This document shows, piece after piece, positions 1 through 10,274 of a stretch of DNA of 64,000 nt. The notes beneath the pieces were generated by a model. The model was not told the origin of the DNA. It saw only the letters and a list, made by a program, of their open reading frames with translations, and made no database searches. Positions within the stretch are counted from its first letter, which is position 1; every line of letters starts with the position of its first letter. The position numbers and the translations under genes were made by a program. The DNA comes from Triglochin maritima (Eukaryota > Streptophyta > Magnoliopsida > Alismatales > Juncaginaceae): positions 38,173,621 through 38,237,620 of the forward strand of contig OY821784.1 in the NCBI GenBank assembly GCA_963682175.1. The letters are read 5' to 3'.

Positions 1-1868
1 TATGTAAGATATAAAAAGTAATCCATGAACAAAAAACAATAAGATTTCAGGCATCAACTGAAGAATATGCTAGTGTATGTATGTGCATCCACTATGTATT
101 CTAACACGGATTTTGAAGATGTATATATAAAAAAATCACTTCAAAACCTCGTATATGTGGATATTTCGTTGTGTTGAATATTTTTTATAAAGCCTTTGAA
201 TGTCCAAAGTTGTCAAATTTCCCATCAATTTGATCAAATATGTCAAATTCTAACTACTTGCAAAGACAAAGGGTGTGTTTGGATGGATGAGTTTTGAGTT
301 TTGTAAACCTCAAAACTCAACTTTTGTCGGTAAACGTCTTTTTCTTAAGGTTGAATTTTAAATTTTGGGTTGTCTTTTTTGTTTGAACTAGTGTTTTGCA
401 AAACTCAATGAATTATTCCTAAATTGTCTCAATCAAGTTTTTTGTTTCCACTCCATATTCCCAATTTGTCCTGAAAATGTTTTGCTCACTTTATGTTTCA
501 TAAATTATTTTCCTAAAGTTCCTACAAATTGATTTAGTCGTTAACAATAGATATAATATATATATGACTTATTTAGATATTTGTGTTCACGTGATTACTT
601 TCATTTTTTTATACATATATTACTTTCTTAAAATAAATTGTGTGTTGTTAATTCAATTATAATTGTATACTTACTTCAATTTAGAAAAAAACGACATCCG
701 AAAAAAATCAAAACTCATGTCTACATCAGCCCACAAAAGGTTCTCCTTCGATGAGCTGTTGTAAAAGATCTAAACATCCATTGATAGGTGAACTCTATTA
801 CGTAGGTTTGAGATTTTTGATGTACCAATAATAATTCATGTACCTTGTAGAACGGCCTCAAGCCCTCAACATAAAATGTTGTTAACTTGTATTTTTTTTT
901 TGGTTCATGTGTTAGACATTTGCCAATAATAATAATAATAAAAGTTCTTAACGTTTTCAAAGAATTAAAAAAAATACAACTTGCTGACTCGATTGTCATC
1001 TTTGAATCGTAACTAACACAAAAGAAATGTCAAATCCTAAATACGCGTTGATGAACGCAAAGATACAATCAAAAATTTATTTTGAGTTATTTGAGATATA
1101 TATCAGAAACATGTTTTACCAGCTCCACTGCCTCCCTCGCTATAAGAAGTTTGGTACTTCAAATTAATTGGTTCCACTAAAGAAACAACCAAAATATAAA
1201 GTGCATATTATATATAATAAAGAAAAAACCATTTTATTCCAACATCCAAATACCGACCTCTACCAAACACGTGTCCTCCGCAACAAAATCCACCAACTAA
1301 TATTCTCTCTCTCAGAGAATATGCGGTCATAATCTTTATTAAACAAAATCATTACCGTTTGTTCCCATCACGTCAACTTTTACATTTCACAACATTTATA
1401 TCTTCTCACGGTCTTTATCAAAAAAAATCACGTGATCAAATCAATTGTTCTATTTCTTCTAACTCATTTCCTACATTTATCTCTTTTATGTATTAATTAT
1501 TAATAAATTTTGATACAAAGTTTTATCATTTTTATTTTTTCAAAAGTAATTGTTAAACTAACCCGAGAAAAATAATTAATTTATTAGCCGTAAAAGATAA
1601 TAGTGATATGATAATCAAACTTACCGATACAAAATCTCTGTAAAAGTGAAAATGCAGAATAAATTATCTGCAAAAGGAAAAGTCGAGAGTATAATGATTG
1701 AAAAGTCGAAGTTGTAAATAATAAAAATCCTAAAAAAATGAAAGTTGAGAATTTATTTTGAAATGTTTGAAAATATAATTGTTCGAAAAACATAATAGAT
1801 AATATAGTTGTTTCAACTTTAGTACTTGTCAGTTACCCTTCGAAAATTTAGTATTTGGAAAATATATT
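1..1868. other. AT-rich intergenic DNA, no gene seen
   Basis: No reading frame here resembles a known protein and none has splice-like structure; the two short ORFs look like chance. The stretch from about 271 opens with a GGGTGTGTTTGGATGG-like end, as in many plant MITEs, and holds a 10-bp inverted repeat (gagttttgag / ctcaaaactc, about 290-320). I could not find a matching right end or target duplication, so I do not call a MITE. The stretch abuts the hAT target duplication at 1869. Confidence 0.6.
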
Positions 1869-2339
1869 ATTTATATCAGTGTTCAGGTAGACGATCACCT
1901 AGGCGGTAGGCGGTCGCACGTGGCGGTGGTCGCCTGGGCGACCACCGCCTTTCACCCAGCTCTGCTGGGCGAAATAGGCGATCGCCCAACGGCTCTCTGC
2001 TTTTTTTTTAGCTTTTTTTTTTTCAAAAATTACAACTTTACCACTAGCCCCAAATCCTATATAAACCCCTCCAAACCTCTTTATTTTTCACACATCTCTC
2101 ATTCTCTTCTTCTTCATAATTCTATTGTCATCATCAACTTTCCTAATCACCAAGTTTTTACGATTAAGTCTCCGGTCTGGTGCTTAGTTTTGAAGTTGGA
2201 AAGTGAAGTCTCTGATCCGGTTCTTCATTCTTCAACCGTCAAAATCAAGTGCACTCTTTCTAGCTTCTCTTTAGAATTAAATTAATTAGTATTTTATTTT
2301 CATATTAGTCTAAATTTTATATTAGTCTAGTTTTAAGAT

Positions 2340-5300
2340 ATGACTTACGTACCCGACACTAGTCTACCTACGCATCACGAGAGTTACGATGACCTAAGAC
2401 CTACCCGTACAAATGACCCCGGTTGGAATACTGCCTATTACATTAGTGCTAATGATAAAAATTGTATTGTCTGTGAGTTATGTGGTAAGGAAACTAGAGG
2501 TGGTATAGCCCGTCACAAACAACATCTTGCACACACACACGGTAGCAATGCTAGACCTTGTGATAAAGTTCCTGACTCTATTAAACAAGACATAACTGCA
2601 TACATGATTAGAAACAGTAGGACATTACAAAACGAAAATGTATGTCTTGATGATTATGTAGACCGAGAAAACATAGAATTTGATCTAGAAACCGGGTCGG
2701 GTTCCGGTTCTGCTCGGACCCCAACCTCCCGTTCTCGCCCCGTTCCTGGTCGAAAGAGACAAAAACAACGTTTGTGGGCACCATTTTGTGGACGTGGGAA
2801 GGACGTGGTTTCCAGCCCCCAACAAACAAGCATCGAAAAAACCTTTAGAAAAGAAGATATGAAAACAATTAATCAAAAATGGTCTAGGCTTTTCTATAGA
2901 TGTGGTATATAATTCAACACTGTAAGGACACCTGAGTGGAAGGAAGCAATATCCGCCACTTGTACTTACGGACCCGGACTTAAACCCATGACGTATCATG
3001 AAGTTAGTGACTCGTGCCTTAAACAGGAAATTGACTACACTAGAGGTATACTAGAATCGTACAGACAAGATTGGGCAACATACGGGTGCACGTTGATGAC
3101 AGATGGCTGGACTGATAGGTCCGGTAGGAATATAATCAATTTTCTAGTAAATTGTCCGACAGGTACCATGTTCATGAGGTCTGTAGATGCTTCCGGTCAC
3201 TCTCTGATGGGAATTAAATTTATACCGCAAGTGCACGGCGTCAATGAAGACGTGGCAAATACGGGTCGAACACAAGGAGGGAGAGATTTGTTATTAGTGT
3301 GATTTCGATTGGGGGAAAGAAGGAGAGAAGAATAAATTGGGTTTTGAGATTTTTGAGTTTTAATTATCTAAAGCAAGAAACAAGAACAATTAAAACTAAA
3401 ACAAGAAAAAAGAAGTGAATTCCGTTGGGTGGAGGTTTAGATTTAAGGTTTAGATTAGAGAATTCAGAAACTTATAATAAATCATGTTAGTTACGAAGCA
3501 TTACATGATAAATGATTTAACACAAACTCAAGTAATCAAAATATACTAATCACGAACTTAAAATAATAACATTTATTCTCTTCTCTTCACCCTAAATCCG
3601 TCACCTCCACCCTTTGGAAAGAGTTAGAAACTCATGGAAGGAGGAAGAAGGGGTTTTAGAGGCATTACAAAAGAAAAGTAAAAACAAGAAATAAAAGACA
3701 GAACTTTATTACTAAAATAAGGACAAATAAAAACAACAACTAAAAACTAAGTTTAAGGCCAAAGACCCTTCTAACATCGTTCTCGGGGCTATTTATAGTT
3801 GTTACAAGAGACCTAACTATAGAATTGGAGAGTACACGTGTCCAGACACGACTAGACAAAATTGGAGCACACGAATCGCTAAGGGGGCGGCGAAATCGCC
3901 GCAGATGGAAGGTATGGTGCGGCGGAAACGCCGCACATAATGTTCTGATTTTGTCCGAATTTTGGTTGAATGTTTATGTTATGATTTGATCCTCCTTTGC
4001 GCGTCTGGATTGATTCTTTCCATTCTTTTGAGCTTCAGATTAATTCCTTTATATGTTTGGAGATCTACATTGATTTTTCTTTAGATTTTCTCCATAATAA
4101 CTCGTGAATTGCAATTAGGTCCTCGACTACTTTTGTGCTTAAGTCCTTGTTCTTTTTGTAATTAGATCTTGAATGCTTTTATGCTTGGATACATTTCCAT
4201 TCGTAACCCGATAATCTTGAGCTTGGTCTTTATGATAGAAATGAGTCTTTTGCACGCGTTTATGCTCGGGATGTGGGTAATTTGCATTCAGGTCCCTGTA
4301 TTCTGTAAATAAGACTAAACACATACCTTAGTAGCATTTATTGATATAAAAGTAATCTAAATGAAATGCATATGATGCAATGTATGCAATGCATCACTCT
4401 CACACCGCAGACTACCTGTACAAGCTGATGGACAAGGTAGTTGGCGAGATTGGCGAAGAACACGTTGTTCAGGTGGTCACCGACAACGCCGCCGCGTACG
4501 TACTTGCGGGTAAGATGTTGCAGCAAAAAAGAATGAGATTGTTTTGGACTCCTTGTGCAGCGCATTGCATCGATCTCATCTTGGAGGATATTGGCAAGTT
4601 GTTTTTGAAGACTATTGCTTTAGCTCGGAAGATCATCAAACATTTCAACAGCTCTGCCATGTTGTTGAAGAGGATGCGAATTGCCATTGAAGGGAACCTG
4701 CTACGCCCTGCTGTCACGAGATTTGTCACCGCCTTTCTGAGTTTGCAAAGGTTGTTTCTGAAGAAAGACAAACTCCAAGCTGTTGTTGTTTCCCCGGAGT
4801 ACAACGATCCTAATGCAAGTTGGATAAAGAACAAGAAAAAGAAGGAGATCTCTACTGAAGTTGCCGAGACCATTCTACAAAGTGGTTTCTGGACCAACGT
4901 CGTAAAGGCACTGAAGGCCTTATAACCTATGGTCCAGGTTCTTAGACTTGTTGACGGCGATGAGAAACCACCGATGGGATATCTGTATGACGCAATGGAG
5001 AAAGCCAAAGAACAAATCATGAGGAACTTTGACGGAAACCCGAGGTTGTACAAGCAAGTCATCGACCTCATCGACACCAGGTGGGGTCCAGGGAAGATGA
5101 TGTCATCACCGCTACACTCTGTTGGTTTCTTACTCAACCCTGGTACCTTCTTCTCCGTCCCACCTCAGGATCGAAATGTAGCTTTCAATGAGCATATGCC
5201 TGGATTCATGGATGTCGTAGAGCGGCTCGTCCCCACTCCTGCAGAACAAGACAAGATTTGCGGTTTACTTGATCGTTACAAGAACTCCCTCGGAATATTC

Positions 5301-6032
5301 TCGATGGATATGGTCGTCAGACAAAGGTCGGAAAGAAGACCTATAGATTGGTGGCAATCGTATGGCGCAGACATGGGAGAGACTGCATTATAGAGGTTGG
5401 CCCTGAGGGTGTTGGGATTGACATGTTCGGCATCAGGTTGTGAGCGGAATTGGAGTGTCTTCGAGCAGTTGCACTCAACGAGAAGGAACAGGTTGGCTGT
5501 GAAGAAGATGAATGACTTGGTGTATGTGAACTACAACCAAAAGTTAAGGCAAAGGTTTCAGCAAAGGATGGAGAAAACCGGATTTTATGACCCCATCAGT
5601 GTGGACTACGATCTCTTCGACGAGCATCCATGGTTGGTAGAAACTGAAGATCCGGTCTTCGCTGGAGAGGAGCTTACATGGGCCGATGCCGAGGAAGCAG
5701 CTTTGGGACATTCTTCTTCACGGAGACGCTTTGCTCGATCCATGTCCACTGCATCTGACCCGCGGTGTTCTACTGCATCTGACGCGCCATTATTAGGTCG
5801 TGGCATGGATGATGCCATCGTTCACATCAGTTCTAGAGATCCAGGTGCATCGAGTTCTCAACCACCGATGGACATCGACGAGCAATATGTCCAAACCGAC
5901 GATGAAGAAACTGAAGAAGATGATGTCTACGTCGACAATCCGAATGAGAACGACTCCGACGACTCTGATGGTGGTGGAGGATATGATATGGTTCCCAGTT
6001 GGACATTAGATCAATGTGTCCAATGGAATTAG
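2340..6032 (+). pseudogene. hAT transposase (BED zinc finger, DUF659, C-terminal dimerisation), broken
   Basis: Transposase that would cut and join hAT ends in the nucleus. All pieces lie in one frame. A BED-type zinc finger (CELC...H-x4-H) is near 2465-2545. The DUF659 core starts near 2988 (TDGWTDRSGRN) and resumes after the LTR (DNAAAYVL, near 4475). The hAT C-terminal dimerisation segment (SASGCERNWSVFEQLHS) is at about 5420-5480, followed by an acidic Ser/Gly-rich tail. With the insertion left out the frame is about 831 codons, normal for plant hAT transposases. In-frame stops at 2909-2911, 4923-4925 and 5391-5393 and the inserted solo LTR disrupt it. The insertion plus its target duplication is 1,197 bp, a multiple of three, so the frame is the same on both sides. 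It is an inactive relic. Confidence 0.93.
3205..4396 (-). mobile_element. Solo LTR of Athila-like family 2, inserted in the hAT transposase
   Basis: Read on the - strand it starts tgatgcattgcatacattgc and ends in CA, matching the LTRs at 40855-54437 along its length, including the TATA-like, poly(A)-like and cytosine-rich end segments. A 5-bp target duplication, ctctc, flanks it at 3200-3204 and 4397-4401. No internal domain remains, so it is a product of LTR-LTR recombination. It is visibly more diverged from the 40-54 kb LTRs than those are from one another, so it is an older insertion. It keeps the paired palindromes 32 bp apart (3887-3902 and 3919-3934). Confidence 0.92.
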
Positions 6033-6421
6033 TTAGTTAGCTTGTAATTCTAATTTCTCTTTTATCTACTATTGTATGAACTCTGAGTTACTTTATAATC
6101 GTACTACTAAGCAATAAATTGTATACCTAAGTGTTTAGGTGGGTAGAGGGGGTGCCTAGTGAGGCCTTGGTCGAGGAACTAAGTGTCTTTTCGAAGCCTA
6201 AACATGTATGATATTTTTAGAAAATATTTGTGTATTTTTTTTCTTTTATTTTTCCCGATTTTTCCTGATTTTTTTATCTATTTTATGAAAATTAATTGAA
6301 TTAAAAAAAAATTACCGCCCAGACCTGGGCGGTCGCATAACCGCCTAGGCGATCGCCCAGGCGACCGGACGCCTCCGTCCGTCTAGGCTCGCCTAGGCGG
6401 TGCCTGAACACTGATTTATAT

Positions 6422-7099
6422 AGCAATACGAGTGTCTATCCGTAGAACATAAAAAAAAAGAATTACTTTGATTTTTTTAAGATATTTTCGTTTAAAACAA
6501 TAAAATCATCATTCTTAATTATATTTAATACAAAATAAAAATAAAATCACACAACCATTAAAAAATAAAATAAAATAAAATAATCAACACGACCTGTACA
6601 TTTAACCGCACGGATCGTTTGCACGTAGGAATAAAAAACTTTTTATTATTATTCCAAGATCGATCGTGAGAAAGAACACTATCGTTGGTGCTCTAAAGAC
6701 ACCATTAATATCCTCATTTTCATTTTCTTAGAATAATGTACATTACTGACGAATGTTACAACAAATTCCAAAATTGCTTTTCCGATCGATGGAAGTGATA
6801 TTACACTTATGAGATGGATCGATGAAATTGATATATAAACATTTTTTATAAGAATTATAATGTGTTGATATGATTCCACGAGAACCTATTATGTAACATC
6901 TTGAAACAACGGAAATTTAAAAATTTAAGCAATCAAAGATTATCGGATAAAACACATCAACGAGAATGTTACTCATATAAATCAACAGTCGGTACACCAA
7001 TAATACAACATAGTTTGTCAAAAGACATGATTACAACAATACAACGAAAGACATGTACAAGTAATCATGACGACTTCGAAGAGTCTGAAGAGGATCTTG
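6422..7099. other. Intergenic AT-rich DNA
   Basis: No gene recognised. The 84-codon ORF at 6901-7155 is of low complexity and resembles nothing I know. No terminal repeats or target duplications seen. Confidence 0.5.
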
Positions 7100-7571
7100 A
7101 CCCCAAAATGTGTGTGTCCGCTGTCACCACCCGACATAACCTACAACGGTCCTGAAACATGAATCAAACAACGATGTCTGAGTTTCCCATTAGGAAACCC
7201 CGTATGTCAAACCCGCCTAAATGAATGCAACAGTAAGGTAAATGAACATATCATACTAGTAGCATGTCATATCAACATCTGCAATGCATCAAATCCCTCC
7301 AAGGGTAAACATGATCTCAGTCCAACAACACAAGGACCCTCAAGGGTCAACAAGGACATCAGTCCAGCAACAACAACATGTCTCTCTCGGAAGCCTACCG
7401 TAGGCACATACGGTCTTATGGATAGTACGTGACGCACCCTCACACGCGACTACTCGAGTCAAAGGGATCGGTAAGGAGCGTCCACACTTCCGCGCAAAGT
7501 AACCACGTGGTCTACACCACTCCAAAGGAGTCGTAGCCCGGTCGGTCAAACATCTCAAGATAGGTGCCCAA

Positions 7572-7740
7572 TCGGGGATCATCGCCGGAACAATATCGTC
7601 GGCACAACATCGACGGTACAACATACGTCCAGCACAACATCGGACGACACAACCACAAGCCGGAACATCGTCGGCACCATCATCGCCGGCAAAAACCTCG
7701 GCGGCATCGCCGACACAACCTCGACGGTAACGGTCATATA
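7572..7740 (+). repeat. Degenerate minisatellite, about 15-bp units
   Basis: Roughly ten imperfect units follow the pattern atcgNcggNacaac with unit lengths of about 13-16 bp (for example atcgtcggcacaac, atcgacggtacaac). The units run directly into the palindrome array at 7742. Confidence 0.6.
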
Positions 7741-7741
7741 A

Positions 7742-7972
7742 CGGTCGAACAATATATCAAAATCGATCGAACAACATGCATAATAATCAAGTACACTTAA
7801 GTTCCGGTCGAGCCAAAAGCAAAGGACGGTCGACCGAAATCCGACAGAAAATCTCCAACCCACCAGCATACATGCAATCAGTCGACCGCCACATGACATC
7901 GTTCGACCGGTGTTGGTTAAAGTTGGGCAAAACAGTAAAACCGCTCGACTGCCCGAAGGCACCGATCGACCG
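7742..7972. repeat. Array of degenerate CGGTCGACCG palindromes, spaced in pairs
   Basis: Eight sites aligned on a central TCGA start at about 7742, 7764, 7805, 7827, 7879, 7900, 7942 and 7963. Successive intervals are 22, 41, 22, 52, 21, 42 and 21 bp. Only the copy at 7827 is a perfect 10-mer; the rest keep most positions. The surrounding sequence is not otherwise obviously alike to the copia LTR arrays. Confidence 0.65.
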
Positions 7973-8245
7973 TTGGTCGATAGCAACCTTGCTCCAGCCA
8001 AGGATTTTACGTCGTTTTCTCGTCTCGGCGAGGTCTTCGGCCTCCCGCAACCGACCACAGCTTCCCACAAACGTGATGAACAACAAAACCACACTAATAA
8101 GCCGACATCCCTCAAGAAGAAGACAGAGCACACCAGAGTTCGCTCAACGTCACTCGCAACCTCGACACCTCTCTCGAGCACTCCTCACCCCACGTCCACG
8201 AGCCTCGCGCACGTCCACTTCCGCACACCTCACGCCGGAGCAGAC

Positions 8246-9510
8246 TGATGCATTGCATACATTGCATCATATGTCTTTCATTTAGAGTGTTTTTATATAA
8301 ATAAATGCTACTAAGGTATTGTTTTGAGCAATTGTGCAGAATTCAGGAGTTACAATGCAATTTACCAATATTCGAGCTAAAACACGTGCAGTGGACTTAG
8401 ATGGATCACAAAGACCAATTAGATAGAAATTCAAGCTCAAGTTGAAGTCCAATTGATTGCATAAGAAGTCAGGGACTTGATCGCAAATTAGAAGGACTAA
8501 AAAGTTATTTTGGAGGAGTATTCAAGAAGAAATCAAATTCGGATCTCCAAAGATATGCAATAATTGATTTATACACGTGGCGGCCACCTACAACATACCA
8601 AAAACACACCCACAAAAGCAAGAAGTCATCTGGACCATCCATGCGGCGGAATCGCCGCATCTAACGGTCAATATGCGGCGGAATCGCCGCATGGGTTGCG
8701 ATCCGTGCCTCCTATTTTCGTCCAATTGTGTAGTAACACGTGTCCTTCCTGATGCATACTTAGGGTTTCTTGTATCGGCTATAAATAGCCCCGAAATATT
8801 GTGTAAGAGGAGCCTTTTGTATTACATTTTTAAAGCAATAAAATTCTGCCCTTTTAATTCTCCATTATCTTTGTCTTTTGTAAGCTTAGTTTTAGATTAA
8901 TGTTTCATGCTCTTAATTCCAGTAGAGTAATTTAGTTGTTCTTTATTTTTTCTCTTAGAATAATTTGTTGCGTGCTTAGAATAATTGCTTTTACTTTCGT
9001 AGATCGTAGTTTAGTATAATATTTCCCTTTTTTCCGTATTCTCTCGATGATCTCCATGACCCCTTCTCCTCATCTTCTCCCCATGGGTTTCTAAAACCCT
9101 CCAAAGGGTGGGGGTGACGGATTTAGGGTTAGAGAAGAGAGATCGTTTTTTATTTTAATTTCTTGTTAGTGTTTTGATCATATGAGTTTTTGTTAAATCA
9201 ATTATCATATGATGCTTAATATCTCACTTGATTTATAATAATTTTCGTAATCTCTAATCTAACTTGAAGATTCATAACTCCCATCCACTGGACTCTCATC
9301 CATAGTTATTTCTTCTTAGTTTTTGTTCTTGTTGTTCTTGCTTTAGAAAAAAAAAATCCAAAAATCTCAAACCAACACTATTTCTTTTTTGCTTTCCTTA
9401 ATCAAATAAAATCACAAAAATATAAGAATCTCTCCCTCCTTGTGTTCGACCCGTACTTGCCACCGCTTCAACGCGGCCGTGCACTTGCGGTATAAATAAA
9501 AATCTCAACA
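8246..9510 (+). mobile_element. Solo LTR (Athila-like family 1, copy a)
   Basis: A 1,265-bp LTR beginning tgatgcattg and ending ctcaaca. It is flanked on both sides by the 5-bp duplication cagac (8241-8245 and 9511-9515). A TATA box (tataaata, 8780-8787) and a poly(A) signal (aataaa, 8837-8842) mark the U3/R region. Paired GCGGCG...CGCCGC dyads lie at 8643-8658 and 8675-8690. No internal domain follows: the next 760 bp are 3' flank. It differs from copies b and c at several shared positions (for example near 8281, 8391, 8541 and 8787), so b and c are closer to each other than to this copy. Confidence 0.93.
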
Positions 9511-10271
9511 CAGACCCTTCCTCATCTGGACGCCGGAAAAAGAAAAGAGAAAGAAGTTTGGGTGAGAGATGGGAAATGGAAGAAAAAGAAAGGAATTGGG
9601 AGAGAGAGACGTTGGTTTCTCACAACAAAACCAAAACCCAGCCATTATCTCCACCCATCCCCTACTCCATTACCCTACACCCTCTCTCAAGCCATCAAGT
9701 CCTCCTCTTCCCCAGGCAACCCAACCTCCTCCAACAGTACCCTAACAAGGGTAGGGACGTGACATATTATCTCTTCCATAAAAATTCGTAATTGTTCCGG
9801 AGCAACTATTAAAGGGTTTTGGGTGTGTTTAAGTATTATGCTCATCGGATGACAGAGTATCTTACATATAATTAACATATTTTTTTGTTTTGTATTTATA
9901 TATGTATTTTGATGAGCATCATGCATAGTCGCCCACACCTTGAAAGTCTTAAAAGCAATAATATATTGATATATTCATCGACATTATATATGAACTTGGA
10001 AAGATTAAAACTTAATTTGATGACGTTAACATCCAACCACGACCACACTGACATCTAAACCATAAGTAGAATATTGCCAACTTTAGGCCCCCCAAAGTGG
10101 GCATGGTTAGGAATGTGAAAATTATTTGATGATTCAAGTTCGAATCCTAACAACGTAGTTAATTACGTCTTGGTACAAACGGTGTATACCACATCCAGTT
10201 TAGAACCGCAACCCGTTTAACCCAAGTAGAAACGGATGTCAGGAAATTCTAAGTCATCAATTTTTTTATTA
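9511..10271 (+). repeat. 3' flank of the Athila insertion, duplicated copy 1
   Basis: This about 760-bp non-transposon segment recurs at 26656-27416 at a constant offset of 17,145 bp and appears identical by eye. It starts with the target duplication cagac after the LTR in both places. Copy 1 ends at 10268-10271 (atta), where the sequence jumps into the Athila internal domain. No gene is recognised; a Met-started 77-codon ORF (9558-9791) has no known likeness. Confidence 0.9.
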
Positions 10272-10274
10272 GTC

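Larger units (their letters stand above)
1877..6413 (+). mobile_element. hAT-superfamily DNA transposon, with nested solo LTR
   Basis: The termini are perfect 11-bp inverted repeats (cagtgttcagg at 1877-1887, its complement at 6403-6413). They are flanked by an identical 8-bp target duplication, atttatat, at 1869-1876 and 6414-6421. An 8-bp duplication and CAG-type ends are typical of hAT elements. The subterminal 80 bp on each side are unusually GC-rich and crowded with cctaggcg / cgcctgggcg motifs, which fits transposase-binding subterminal repeats. The body encodes one transposase on the + strand, now a pseudogene. A 1,192-bp retrotransposon solo LTR sits inside it, so the original element was about 3.3 kb. 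Seen: ends, duplication and ORF pieces. Inferred: it can no longer move itself but might be mobilised in trans. Confidence 0.93.
7100..8240. mobile_element. Degraded retroelement DNA (unclassified)
   Basis: The sequence is richer in GC than its surroundings and has no intact gene. Stretches around 7140-7560 have the look of plant LTR or leader DNA, possibly read on the - strand. The segment from about 7742 on carries the same CGGTCGACCG-type palindromes as the copia LTRs at 33474 and 38381, so part of it is probably a decayed LTR of a related family. Several overlapping ORFs on both strands here are products of the biased composition rather than genes. No ends could be fixed, and the right side is cut by the solo LTR at 8246. 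Confidence 0.4.

Noticed and set aside
271..740. MITE with a GGGTGTGTTTGGATGG end
   Set aside because: The supposed right end near 705-735 matches only partly and no target duplication could be placed.
4469..5137. 222-codon - strand ORF in the hAT
   Set aside because: It lies opposite the transposase frame and resembles no protein; a shadow of coding bias.
7579..8285. Several overlapping ORFs on both strands
   Set aside because: They translate a GC-rich repetitive stretch in all frames, with no known domain; retroelement debris.
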